This document shows positions 24,151-34,223 of a stretch of 64,000 nt of DNA, piece by piece. The translations under genes and the position numbers were made by a program. The notes beneath the pieces were generated by a model. That model saw only the letters and a list, made by a program, of their open reading frames with translations, ran no database searches and had not been told where the DNA came from. Origin of the DNA: Terana coerulea (lineage: Eukaryota; Basidiomycota; Agaricomycetes; Polyporales; Phanerochaetaceae); the NCBI GenBank assembly GCA_024811115.1, contig JAKOGH010000002.1:434001-498000 (forward strand), read 5' to 3'. Positions within the stretch are counted from its first letter, which is position 1. Every line of letters starts with the position of its first letter.

Positions 24151-24562
24151 GCTGAGCGAAGGGGCGTGCATCCTATGCTGGAGCACTTGGACGTCGGCTT
24201 TTGTAGACCGTACACTGGCATGTGGCCGTGGTCTGGCTTCAATCGAATTAAGGCACCAGGTGACCATTGACATAATCTGCACCACCATTCGTCGGTCACC
24301 AGAAACTTCAGCCCCCCTTCGGTATGCATCCATTAACGGCTTAGTGTCATAGCTTAGACTTTGGCGCGGAACGCTAGGATAACGCGCCACCACGTCTCAA
24401 GGCGAGTCATATTTGACAAGAACGGGTATAGATAGAGTCATGCACGACAACGTGAATTCCTCTTTCACACCTCACGTAGATGATTCTCAAAATGTATGAT
24501 TTCAGTATACAAAACTTTCGACGCGCTACAGTTCTGTGCGCCCCGACAACAGTCGAATGCCC

Positions 24563-25022
24563 TTAGATCAAATTCTTCCCGTCAAATGGCTTCAGCTTCA
24601 ACTTCTCGAAATCAACCCCATCCACAGCCCGCGCGTTCACGATCACGAGCCCCGTGAACTGCAGGAAGACAGCGATGCCGCATGTCGGGCAAAAACGATG
24701 CTTCCCCATCTTCTTATTGAAGAGGTATAGGGCGAGATCGTCCATGTTTCCAGAAGTGAACTCGAAGTTCGACTCTGCAACATAGCTTCGAAATCACAAG
24801 TAAGTTTTGTTGTACAAACTTCGATCGCAGCCTTGTTACTCACATGCCGGATAGACTGCCCTTCATCGAGCAGATGCTGCAGTTGCAGGTGATGATGTCC
24901 CACCGACCGTCGTCGAAGGTCGGGTGCTGGAACTTGAACCTGAACCGCTTGCAATGGCACCCGCCAGTGTACTCCCGGTTGGGGTTCTCAGGGGTAGGCT
25001 GTGCGGGCTGAGGGAAAGACAT
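24563..25022 (-). CDS. GFA-family protein, copy B (type i)
   Basis: Start at 25,022 (MSFPQPAQPTPEN). Exon 1 has EYTGGCHCKRFRFKF and CNCSICSMKGSL. Exon 2 has HRFCPTCGIAVFL, VNARAVDGVDFEKLKL and ends FDGKNLI, closest to copy I. All zinc-ligand cysteines are present. A TATTTAA lies about 70 bp upstream. The substrate is unknown; the family name reflects one characterised glutathione adduct reaction that need not apply here. Confidence 0.87.
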
Positions 25023-25937
25023 CTCGGTGCGTAGTTGAGAGACTCGAACGTTGATATGCAAATGCTGAGGGACTGTTCCCCAAACAGTGCACTCTTAAAT
25101 AGCCTGCATTCGGAGCATACGGCTCCCCTCGTGTTCTGGCGTAAGCATGTTTGCTCATCGGAAATTCGTTAGGTTTCGAGGTAAGGTGCTTGCCGATATT
25201 CTATGGCCGTCCATACGTACTCATAACTGCGATCGCTCTAGATTTTCCATCAATGACAGTCTTCCTGTGGGAGTAAATTCCAATTTAGGCAGACGCGAAC
25301 AGGAGTCATTTACCTTCCCCGGATGCGTGTTACTTTACTCAAGTCAATACACATGTGTTCCCAAAGCCCCAACGAGCTTGATTCCTTTCGTCTCTAGACC
25401 TTTACGGACACTATTGACCTTGATATCTAGCATTTTCCGTCATTCGTTGCGCATGTGACGGACTCATATGCTATACTTCTATCTCTCGAAGACTGTTCTG
25501 TTGCGTTGGTTCAGTAGCATGGAAAACGCCTGTTCGGTGAGTATCAATCGATTGAGTCTGTACAGTCGCCGTCTTATCTACGCGCAACAGCTCAGGTGCA
25601 TCACCGCTAACGGAGCAATTAGGGCGCGGTCATCTGGATATTTCATTTGTTCGAAGCCGACCTTGTGCCATGAGCATTGGCCTCAGCTCACCGCAAACTA
25701 CAGCCATCAAGCTGTCTGGGTACGCATCTCTTGTTGATTGTGCTGGATCAGACCGCCTGCTGTCCAGAGATCCTTTGACCATGGTTGATTAAGTGAGTCT
25801 TCACGCAGTCAGATACATGTGACGTTACAATGAAATAGAAATCAGTTGACATATGCATTGCAGGGCACTTCTTTCCTTCCATTCGCTGCTCCATCCTCAT
25901 CCGACAGTCCTTGCCAAAAGTCCAAGACGACGCTGTA
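25023..25937. other. Longest gap inside the GFA array
   Basis: No GGCHC or CPTCG remnant was found in this 0.9-kb gap. The small open frames show no coding signs. Confidence 0.4.
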
Positions 25938-26371
25938 TCATATCTCGCTCGCACCGTCAAAGGCATACAATTTCAACTTGCTAAACTCGACCCCGTCTAT
26001 GGTACGCACATTCACATGCACCTTTCCTTCATCCAACTCGACGACTTGCACCCCGCACGTTGGGCAAAAATGGTGCGAGTAAATCTTCTTGTGGAATTGA
26101 TAGACGCTGAGTTCGTCCAGTGTTCCCTTGGTGAACGCAAACGCATCTCCGTCTGACGGGACAACTCTACGGGTGGATGAATATCTGACAGTAGGATGAT
26201 GAGGTCGGCGTACATGTGTACCAAGCCTTTCTGCTTGCAAATGCTGCAGTTGCATTCCTCGAGCTCCATCTCGCCGTTTTCGAACACTGGGTGCGTGACT
26301 TTGTAACGAAACTTCTTGCAGTGACAGCCACCGACGTATTCTTTCCTTGCGTCAGGAGGGGCCGAAGACAT
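25938..26371 (-). CDS. GFA-family protein, copy C (type g)
   Basis: Start at 26,371 (MSSAPPDARK). Exon 1 has EYVGGCHCKKFRYKV and CNCSICKQKGLVHI. The intron begins GTACGC and ends CCGTAG. Exon 2 has AFTKGTLDELSVYQFHKK, HHFCPTCGVQVVE and IDGVEFSKLKL, ending FDGASEI. It closely matches copy G and the fragment at 27,400-27,590. Confidence 0.88.
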
Positions 26372-26740
26372 TCTGCTAACCAAACTGCAACTTGGCTCTG
26401 TGAGGTCAGATATGCAGGAGCGTCGCTGCGGCTCACTGGTGTGTCGAAGAAAGCACCTGCGCTGTATACTCCTACAGGCGATCAACTTGACTGACTGCGT
26501 GGTGGGCAACCTGATGAGTCGCCACTGGTGGCTCCTTATCAGCTGTGGTCTTCGGGACCGAGCGCCCCACAAGCGACTCCTGCGGAGTCAGGCAATACAG
26601 ATATGGATGGTGCGTGTCCATCTGCCTCGCCTATCCAGTCTTCTCACTACTGTGTCTGGGAACCTGACTTAGATATTGTCCCGTGGCCATTCAAGGTCGT
26701 GGTATATCATCATCTCAGCGGCAAGCGCGGCAGACGTGCG

Positions 26741-27182
26741 TTACAATAGACGAGCCCCATCAAACTTCTTCAACTTCAGCTTGTCGATCTCTATCCCGTC
26801 CACTGTGCGTGCCACCACAAACACTGTGTCGCCCTTCTTCACGATCGGCTGTACCCCACAGGTCGGGCAGAAGTGGTGCTTGTACTTCTTCTTATGGAAC
26901 TCGTACAGCACCAACTCGTCCAGAGTACCGGACGTTAGCTTGAAAGCAGATGCCGGGATGTCTCTTGCGGACATCTGTCGTCAGTGTCGTGGTTCTGGGC
27001 AAGCATACGAGGACTTACACATAAAGCATGCCCTTCATCGTGCAGAAGCTGCAATTGCAGTTCCAGGTTTCCACATCCCGCAGGCTATCCCCGAAGGGCG
27101 CCGTGAACTTGTAGCGGAATCGCTGGCAGTGGCAGCCACCTGTGTACTCTTGAGTCACCGAAGTCGCTGCTGACGAGGACAT
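26741..27182 (-). CDS. GFA-family protein, copy D (type f)
   Basis: Start at 27,182 (MSSSAATSVTQ). Exon 1 has EYTGGCHCQRFRYKF and CNCSFCTMKGMLYV. Exon 2 enters at DIPASAFKL, then YEFHKKKYKHHFCPTCGVQP, with an end at FDGARLL. Phe in CNCSFC is shared only with copy F. A TATAAAA box (minus strand, 27,225-27,231) sits about 43 bp upstream of the start. Confidence 0.88.
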
Positions 27183-27399
27183 CCTCAAGGAAGTCGATTG
27201 TGTCCTGCGCGACAGACCCACAGCTTTTATACGCTTCTGTGGCGTCTCCGTCGTCCGTGTTCAGCTGGCCGAGGCAGAAACGTTGGCATCCCCATAGCGG
27301 GGTACACCTGCAGCACGTCACCGAGGCCCGAGCCTTTCTGTATACCCCGATACTTTGGTTCGCTTGGCTAAGACTAGACATACCGCCGCCTATCACTGG

Positions 27400-27592
27400 C
27401 AGTGCATTTATATCCTCATACATTATCAGTTTCAGCTTCCCCATGTCAACGCTGTCCGCCGTTCGGACGCTCACTCAACGGCATAGGTCGGGCAAAAGTG
27501 ATGTGAGCGCGTGTTCTTACGAGACGGGCAAACGCTAAGTTCCTCTAGGACCTTTTTCGTGGACACGACAGCGCGGGAGTCGCAAAGATGAC
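27400..27592 (-). pseudogene. GFA-family relic, copy E (type g, exon 2 only)
   Basis: The fragment reads KVLEELSV, then SHHFCPTYAVE and a stop, then in another frame SVRTADSVDMGKLKLIMYED. It corresponds to exon 2 of a type-g copy. The third zinc motif is altered (CPTCG to CPTYA), an in-frame stop interrupts it, the frame changes, and no exon 1 is found upstream, where copy F ends instead. Confidence 0.85.
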
Positions 27593-28181
27593 TCACATAC
27601 GAAGCCAGCCGATGCGGGTGTGCAAAGGATGTGCGCGCGCTAAGCCCATACGGTCCGCTCTCACTATCCGTTTGGAACGACTGGATATTAATGCATGGGC
27701 CTGTGATGCATAGATGAACTGCAAGCGAGGTCTAGCCGAATGGACGCGTTGCAGCGAAGCTCCATCGAACTCCTTCAGTTTCAACTTCTCGACGTCTATT
27801 CCGTCCACCGTGCGTACGTTCATATGCACTTTGTCGTGCTGCATTATGAACAGCTGTACGCCACAGGTCGGGCAAAAATGGTGTTGGTACGTCTTCTTGT
27901 AGAACTCGTACAGTGTCATCTCTTCCAAAGTGCCGGTCGTGAACTCGAAGGCAGTCGGGGGAATTTCTCTTGGGTTTGTCTATCAGCACTGTGTCGTCAG
28001 GCGACGTGATCAACACTCACACGAAAAGCAGGCCCTTCATTGCGCAGAAACTGCAATTGCAGTGCTCCACTTCCTGCAGCCCGCCTTCGAAGGCGGGTGC
28101 TGTGAATTTGTACCGAAATTTTTTGCAATGGCAGCCACCCGTATACTCTTTCTTGGTCGTGGAGGTCGTGGACGAGGACAT
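27593..28181 (-). CDS. GFA-family protein, copy F (type f, extended C-terminus)
   Basis: Start at 28,181 (MSSSTTSTTKK). Exon 1 has EYTGGCHCKKFRYKF and CNCSFCAMKGLLFV. Exon 2 has EIPPTAFEF, YEFYKKTYQHHFCPTCGVQL and VDGIDVEKLKL. Other copies stop within a few residues of FDGA, whereas this one reads on through about 52 extra Arg-rich residues to a stop at 27,593, directly against relic E. The usual stop seems lost. The core fold looks intact. Confidence 0.82.
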
Positions 28182-28389
28182 GGTGAAGACCATGACGTCA
28201 TGCAAGATCAACTGGCAGCTTTATGCGCTTCCCTGGCGTCTCCGCCTGTAGTCCCATGACTGCGACTGCAATTACTGTTGATACCCCTTTAGCGAAGCAG
28301 ACTTTTGGTACGTCGTCCTACTAGGGTTATTGCATCCGTGACAACTCATTGCTTTCTTTCGATGGCTCCAGACATGTCATGACCTATCC

Positions 28390-28830
28390 CTATAGGAGAT
28401 TCGCCCCATCATATTCTCTCAGCTTCAGCTTGTCCATATCGACGCCGTCTACCGTCCTGACGTTCACGTAGATGTTCCCCTTCCCAAACTCGACAACCTG
28501 CACGCCGCACGTCGGGCAGAAATGATGTGAGTACACTTTCTTGTGGAACTGGTAAACGCTGAGTTCGTCTAGAGTCCCTTTCGTGAACTCGAAGGCGTTC
28601 GCATCTTGCCGGACAATTCTACCGAAGCCAAATGAATGCTTTGCTCCGTCTAGGAAGGCAGCGGCGACGTACACATGCAGCAAGCCCTTGTACGTGCAAA
28701 TGCTGCAGTTGCACAGCTCAAGCTCGTTTTCGCCCTTGTCAAACGCTGGACGAGTGAACTTGTACCGGAACCTCTTGCAATGACAGCCACCAACATACTC
28801 TCTGTCGGTAGCCGGGGAGAGTGAAGACAT
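28390..28830 (-). CDS. GFA-family protein, copy G (type g)
   Basis: Start at 28,830 (MSSLSPATDR). Motifs EYVGGCHCKRFRYKF, CNCSICTYKGLLHV, ELSVYQFHKKVYSHHFCPTC and VDMDKLKL, ending YDGANLL. The expected intron (GTACGT...CGGTAG) is 54 nt, a multiple of three without an in-frame stop, so the unspliced message would encode an 18-residue insertion. Alignment with copy C supports splicing (HV-IVRQDANAFEF). Confidence 0.88.
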   Translation of the reverse strand: MSSLSPATDREYVGGCHCKRFRYKFTRPAFDKGENELELCNCSICTYKGLLHVYVAAAFLDGAKHSFGFGRIVRQDANAFEFTKGTLDELSVYQFHKKVYSHHFCPTCGVQVVEFGKGNIYVNVRTVDGVDMDKLKLREYDGANLL

Positions 28831-29407
28831 GATAACGTGTGGCTGGAGGGATGCTCAAGCTAATGGGAGGGTGAGAGAGAGGGAGAAGGCGTGCCTACCG
28901 TTTTTATTATGTCGTTCTCCTGGTATGTTCTCGTGAACATAAACTCTAAGGCTGCCACTCTGATTACAAAGTATTAGAGAAGCTAGATTGCCGAGATAAG
29001 TCCGCGCTGGGACGCATTGAGTCGCAGACCGGCTCTCTACATGTAGTCGTAGGACCACTGGGTGTACGCCTGCATCGGAGCTCCACGCGTGTCACTTGAC
29101 ATATTGTAAAGGCACACAGGTATATCCCAGTATCACCGACATGGTCTTTCTCATTGCTAACAGGTCATCATTGTACAGATTCTAGCGTGTTTTCGTGTCA
29201 ATTTGAATCACGATGCCTCCTGCATTGCTACCGTCGAGTAAATCTCGCGGGTTTGGGTGTTAGTGGATGATACGTTGGCTTTGCCACTGTGCATGAACTC
29301 TTCGGAGTACTAGTTATCTTGGTATGGGTTGAACGACTTCCAGTATCAACCGCTCAATGACCTCTCTCTATATCGCGTCTTCGGATTTTACATCGGCCGC
29401 GTGTATA
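28831..29407. other. Gap in the GFA array
   Basis: Promoter region of copy G, with an AT-rich TTTTTATTAT near 28,901-28,910, about 70 bp from its start, followed by the 3' flank of copy H. No relic was recognised. Confidence 0.4.
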
Positions 29408-29880
29408 CTACCAGCTAGCCCCGTCGACATGAGCCAACTTCAACTTCTGCAAGTCTATGTCATGGAGGGTCCGCACATTAACTGCTGTAATCCCAAGTCC
29501 CTTCACGATAATCTCGGTCCCGCACGTCGGGCAGAAATGGTGAGTAAAGGTGCTTGTGTAGAACGTATACGCTGTGAGCTCCTGCAGGGTCCCCGCGATC
29601 AACTGGAATCGCGTATCTGGGCCGATGCTGGAAAAGACGGCGACTTGTAGGTACGCTCCAGGCAACCCTAGTGTGTGTAATATACTCACATGTTCAACAG
29701 AGCCTTGGGGATACATATACTGCAGTTACAATTCCCGACCGCCGCTTCCCCGTTCTCCAGAACAGGGTGCTCGACTTTGTATCGAAAGCGTTTGCAGTGG
29801 CAGCCGCCGGTATATTCCTTGACTTCGACGCCTGCGGGCCAAAGCTGGATGATGGAGGCAGCCGGATGTGTGGAACACAT
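29408..29880 (-). CDS. GFA-family protein, copy H (type w)
   Basis: Start at 29,880 (MCSTHPAASIIQLWPAGVEV). Exon 1 has EYTGGCHCKRFRYKV and CNCSICIPKALLN. Exon 2 has FTHHFCPTCGTEIIVKGLG and LQKLKL, ending VDGASW. It shares the WP..VxVK leader, the GT(E/S)xxVKGLG segment and the terminal VDGxSW with copy J, so the two are close paralogs. Confidence 0.87.
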
Positions 29881-30299
29881 GGTCAGTCAAAAACCCGCTC
29901 GCACAGCAACATATCTCAGCTACCATTTATGTGTTCTAGGAGGTATCGGGCAACTCGGCTGTTCAGCGACCAAGACCGACTCGGATCTGTAGCAGAGCAA
30001 GATGCACTCATGACTTCAATTTCCTCCATGGATCGCCGCCCGTGTTGTCCCACGGGTTGGAAGATCTGCCCCTGCGCTGGGGAAACCTTTCCGTTATGCG
30101 CGCGGTGATGCGAGTGCTAGTCAGCAGCGCAGAGGAATGATACGCACACGGCGCCGAGGGAGACAGCTTCGTATCGGTACATGAGCCAACAGGACGCATA
30201 CCCAGGTTCGACGTTTTAACGAGTTCATATTGCAAGGTTCCAAGATTCCAAACGTATCACCAGCATCATCCGTACGCCCTTCTCCAACATGCAACATGC
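29881..30299. other. Gap in the GFA array
   Basis: Upstream region of copy H and 3' flank of copy I. No coding sequence is supported. Confidence 0.4.
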
Positions 30300-30725
30300 T
30301 CACAGCAAATTCTTCCCGTCGAAGGTCTTCAACTTCAGCTTATCCATGCTAATCCCGTCGACCGCCCTGACGTTCACCACGAACCGCCCTGGCGCGCGAA
30401 TGAACAGTTCCACCCCGCAAGTTGGGCAGAAGTAGTGCTGGAACGTGTTCGTGTTGAACTTGTACAGGGTGAGGTCGTCGAGGCTTCCGGACGTGAGGTT
30501 GAAGTCCTGCTCCTGCGCGCTACTACTGCAGGTCAGCCCAACAACCCATCCAAAGTTCAAAGTTGACACTCACACCCAGGTCAGGCCCTTCGTCTCGCAC
30601 ATGCTACAATTGCACTTGCTAACCTCCTGCTCGCCGTTGTCGAAGGGAGTGTGCTTGAACTGGTACGTGAACTTCTTGCAGTGGCAACCGCCAGTGTACT
30701 CCTTCGCAGCGATTTCTGAGGACAT
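30300..30725 (-). CDS. GFA-family protein, copy I (type i)
   Basis: Start at 30,725 (MSSEIAAK). Exon 1 has EYTGGCHCKKFTYQF and CNCSMCETKGLTWV. The intron starts GTGAGT and ends CTGCAG. Exon 2 has FQHYFCPTCGVELFI and VNVRAVDGISMDKLKL, ending FDGKNLL. It is closest to copy B at the C-terminus. Confidence 0.88.
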
Positions 30726-31329
30726 ATTTCGCAGGGCTTTGGGGATGCGATGGTTCGACGGGCTGATGGCTGCTCAACGCACGCTGCCTTCGCAAATTAT
30801 ATGCATACAGCGAGCGACGCTGTCGGAACTGACTCAGCAATGTGACTCTGCTCAGGCTCTAGATCTTTCATTCTGATGCCGCTAAGCAAGGTACGCCAAT
30901 GCGAACGGCGGCCTCGTTGCAGTAGGAGTTGAGCGTTCGCGCTGACCAGCCCTTGCTGTCATGTTTTCATCAGGCTTCGCGTAGTGCGAGAAAAGCCGCT
31001 CTGGAGCCGAGAACGAAACTCAAATCCGTGTTTGCTTCCTGCAGTGAGTCAGTGCTGACGGAAAAGGCAACTATACGAGGTTGTGGCGCCGATATGCTCG
31101 CACGCTCGGATGCACGGCAGCACCTGATGGTCATTTACATGCCAACATACCTACTGTGCAATGTCATAGGGCGGCTCTCGACCATTGAAGGACGTAAGAA
31201 TGAGTTCAAATCCATCGTGAATCCATCGCTCTCAGGGCCGATAGCTAACCTTGATCACAGGCTCATCCGAGTCATAGGCACTGCAGCCTGCGCCTGGAAC
31301 GCCGCTTCTACGACACTGGGCTGCTCGTT
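30726..31329. other. Gap in the GFA array
   Basis: Promoter of copy I (AT-rich ATATAAT on the minus strand near 30,800) and 3' flank of copy J. Nothing else is recognised. Confidence 0.4.
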
Positions 31330-31806
31330 CTACCAGCTCCGTCCATCCACGCTCTTCAGCTTCAGCTTCTCGATATCTATCCCATCGATAGTACGAACGT
31401 TGAGGGCGACCATGCCCAAGCCCTTCACCACGACTGAAGTCCCGCAAGTCGGACAGAAGTAGTGCGTGAACCTCTTCGAGTTCCAGCTGTACGAGGTGAA
31501 CTCCTCCAGCTTTCCTGTGGTCAGCTCAAAGTGAGCATCTTTTCCGTGCCTGCAAAGTGACGAACGGCTGTGAGGATGAACTGCAATGTGATGCGCCCTA
31601 GCATTGGGTACGTACAGGTTGAGCAGGCCCTTGATCACACAGATACTGCAGTTGCAGTTGATCACATCCATCGCCCCGTCCTCGAAGACAGGGTGGGTGA
31701 ACCTGTAGCGGAACCGCTTGCAGTGGCAGCCACCTTGGTAGTCCTTGACTACTGCGTCGGAAGGCCAACCGGCGATGGCGGGAGCCTCTGGATGTGCCTC
31801 AGACAT
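31330..31806 (-). CDS. GFA-family protein, copy J (type w)
   Basis: Start at 31,806 (MSEAHPEAPAIAGWPSDAVV). Motifs YQGGCHCKRFRYRF, CNCSICVIKGLLNL, FTHYFCPTCGTSVVVKGLG and IDIEKLKL, ending VDGRSW. The intron (GTACGT...TTGCAG) is 66 nt, a multiple of three and stop-free, so retention would add 22 residues. Closest to copy H. Confidence 0.88.
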   Translation of the reverse strand: MSEAHPEAPAIAGWPSDAVVKDYQGGCHCKRFRYRFTHPVFEDGAMDVINCNCSICVIKGLLNLYVPNARAHHIAVHPHSRSSLCRHGKDAHFELTTGKLEEFTSYSWNSKRFTHYFCPTCGTSVVVKGLGMVALNVRTIDGIDIEKLKLKSVDGRSW

Positions 31807-32118
31807 AGCGATTTGCGGCAGCGAATTGGTGTCTGCTTAGGCTACTTCGCGTTGGAGGATATAAGTAGGTCCCTGAAAGACTGCGCGCTGTGTGATAAAG
31901 ATCGTTCCTGACTAAAACGGCTCGATAATCAGTGTCGTACTTACACTCTGTTGGGGATACCATGAAGCTCCCAGGGCATCGTGAGTCGTACGATGATATT
32001 TACGTACATTTTGAATAGCAAGGAAGTCTCTGGGTACACACAACAGCGCGCCGTGAACTGCGCTCGCTGGCGGCCTTCCCTAGCCTGTCCTCGACGACCA
32101 GAGCGGCCGATGTCTGCA
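31807..32118. other. Gap in the GFA array
   Basis: Contains the TATA-like element of copy J (minus strand, about 31,859-31,865) and no further coding sign. Confidence 0.4.
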
Positions 32119-32607
32119 TCACCACAGGTTTCTTCCATCATAAAACTTTAATTTCAGCCTATCGACATCCACCCCGTCCACCGCGCGCACGTTGATGGCG
32201 ATGCGCGCATCCGGACGATAAATCCACTCCCCAAGGATTTGGGCACCGCATGTAGGGCAGAACACGTGATTATACTTTCTGTCCTTGAAGGTGTAGCGGC
32301 TGAGCTCGTCGTGGCTTCCGGAGGTGAACTCGAACGTCTCTCTTGGAATATAGCTGCGAACAATGACACACATCGTTTAGTACTACAGTACGCATGTGGA
32401 TGAAGGGAGCGGGGCTCACAGAAGCAGAAGGCTCTTCACTTCGCAGATGGAGCAGTTGCAGCTTCCGACCTCAAGTTGGCCTTCGTCGAAGGCTGCATGA
32501 GTGAACTTGAACCTGAAGCGCTTGCAGTGGCAACCGCCGGCGTATTCTTTCGACGCCTGGGAAAGATGTGGTCGAAGCAGACATCTCTGGGGATGGTTGC
32601 CGAGCAA
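32119..32607 (-). CDS. GFA-family protein, copy K (type k, start uncertain)
   Basis: Motifs EYAGGCHCKRFRFKF, CNCSICEVKSLLLL, YIPRETFEF, HVFCPTCGAQILGEW and VDVDRLKL, ending FYDGRNLW. Copies L and M start MSSTTS or MSASTT. Here the matching ATG (32,584, MSASTTSFPG) is one base out of frame with the domain. The open frame reaches instead to an upstream ATG at 32,607 (MLGNHPQR). Either the start moved, or one G was inserted (in the gene or in the assembly) near 32,563. Confidence 0.75.
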
Positions 32608-32829
32608 ACTCAGGTCAGTGAAGACGACGAACTATCATCGTGGGTTATATAAGGTCTACCAAGGGAGGCCGAGGGAGAGGAGCGAACGATATGTAAGCTT
32701 GTATTAGCGCTCTTCGTTGCGGAGACGGATCAGACTCGGCCTCGGAACAGGGGGTGGAGGGCATAAGCACGATATTGACAGGAATTCGACAAGTCCTAAA
32801 TTACGCATTGTCATAATTTGAGATCCGCG

Positions 32830-33292
32830 TCACAGCAACTTCAGTCCGTCGTAGAACTTCAACTTCAGCTTGCCCACATCCACCCCATCCACCGTGCGAA
32901 CATTGACGCCGATGTGCGCGTCGTCTCTCTCTCCGATTATCTGGACGCCACATGTAGAGCAGAACGCGTGGTTGTACAGCATGGTGTTGAAGTTGTAGCG
33001 GGCGAGTTCATCTTGGCTTCCAGAGGTGAACTCGATTTTATCTTGCGGGACGTAACTTTGAAAGGCCTGTTTCAGCATCATGATACGAATTGGACTCGTA
33101 CTACGAACGATAAGAGAGAAACGGAGCTCACATAAGCAAGAGGCTCTTCATCTCGCAGATGCTGCAGTTGCAGTTTCCGACATCGAATTGGCCTTCTTCA
33201 AAGGCGGGATGGGTGAACTTGAACCGGAAGCGCTTGCAATGGCAGCCGCCGGTGTATTCCTTGCTGGTTGTAGAGGACGTTGTGGAAGACAT
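32830..33292 (-). CDS. GFA-family protein, copy L (type k)
   Basis: Start at 33,292 (MSSTTSSTTSK). Exon 1 has EYTGGCHCKRFRFKF and CNCSICEMKSLLL. Exon 2 has YVPQDKIEF, NHAFCSTCGVQIIGERD and VDGVDVGKLKL, ending FYDGLKLL. The third motif is CSTCG rather than CPTCG, as in copy M. A TATATAA element on the opposite reading (33,331-33,337) lies about 40 bp upstream. Confidence 0.88.
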
Positions 33293-33764
33293 CTCTGAGT
33301 ACGGTAGTATAAGGGTCGTTGTGTCCAAGCTATATAACCATCAAGCTTGAATCCACTGGAGAAAGGGCGGCAACGGCAATAAATTGACTCCCGGTTCGCC
33401 CTCGCGTCACCGTTTGATGCGCGTCATCTCCAGATCTCACATCGAGTCCAGCCATCCACAACGTTCGCCACATAGTAGTTACTTAGTGAGCTCTAAGGTT
33501 GCGGTTGTCAGCAACTAGCGTTGAATGCTCCGTGCGAACGTATCTAACCCATGTTCAGACACCGCTGACCAGCACACTGATGGCGCTCACCGCTTTGAAA
33601 AGGTTCAGGACGCTAGTACGAGGTGATGCGCCTTACCCAAATTAGTACACGCGTCAGCCGCCAACAAGGTATAGGAGACTGTCAAAGACTTGTGCTCCGC
33701 GTTGCATACAATGTCGCACCAAGAACTGCGCTCAGCATACTTGGGCCTAATCTCGACGTTTGCA
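33293..33764. other. Gap in the GFA array
   Basis: Promoter of copy L and 3' flank of copy M. No coding relic was recognised. Confidence 0.4.
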
Positions 33765-34223
33765 TCACAGCTCGTTGAGCCCATCATAAAAGATCAGCTT
33801 CAACTTGCCCACATCCACCCCGTCCACCGCGCGAACGTTGATCCCGATTTCCGTGTCCGTGTCCCAGTCGCCCAGTATCTGAACGCCACACGTAGAGCAG
33901 AACAAGTGAGAGTACCGCTTGGTGTGGAAGAGGTAGCGGGCGAGCTCTTCCTTGCTTCCGGAAGTAAACATGAGCTTCTCTCTCGGGATGTAGCTTTTGG
34001 ACGACTCGTTTCAACATCACTGTACGCATAAGAATAGGGAAGACGGCACTCACAGAAGTAAGAGGCTCTTCATCTCGCAAATGGTGCAGTTGCAATTCCC
34101 GACATTGATTTGACCTTCGTCGAAGGCTGGGTTTACGAACTTGAATCGGAAGCGCTTGCAGTGGCAACCGCCAGTGTACTCTTTGTCGGCCGTGGAGGGT
34201 GTGCCTGTGGTCGAGGCTGACAT
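33765..34223 (-). CDS. GFA-family protein, copy M (type k, first in the array)
   Basis: Start at 34,223 (MSASTTGTPSTADK). Exon 1 has EYTGGCHCKRFRFKF and CNCTICEMKSLLLL. Exon 2 has YIPREKLMF, SHLFCSTCGVQILGDWD and VDGVDVGKLKL, ending FYDGLNEL. It is the most upstream copy in transcription order and a close relative of L and K. A TATATAA element lies near 34,275-34,281. Confidence 0.88.

Larger units (their letters stand above)
23674..34223 (-). repeat. Tandem array of 13 GFA-family gene copies
   Basis: Twelve apparently usable genes and one fragment, all on the minus strand, at 0.3-1 kb spacing. Each intact copy has seven cysteines in the order GGCHC, CNC(S/T)xC and C(P/S)TCG, the zinc-ligand pattern of the CENP-V/GFA fold (glutathione-dependent formaldehyde-activating enzyme family). 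Each has one intron at the same place, just after the second motif. By sequence they fall into types. In transcription order they run k k k, w, i, w, g, f, g(pseudo), f, g, i, w. Confidence 0.9.
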
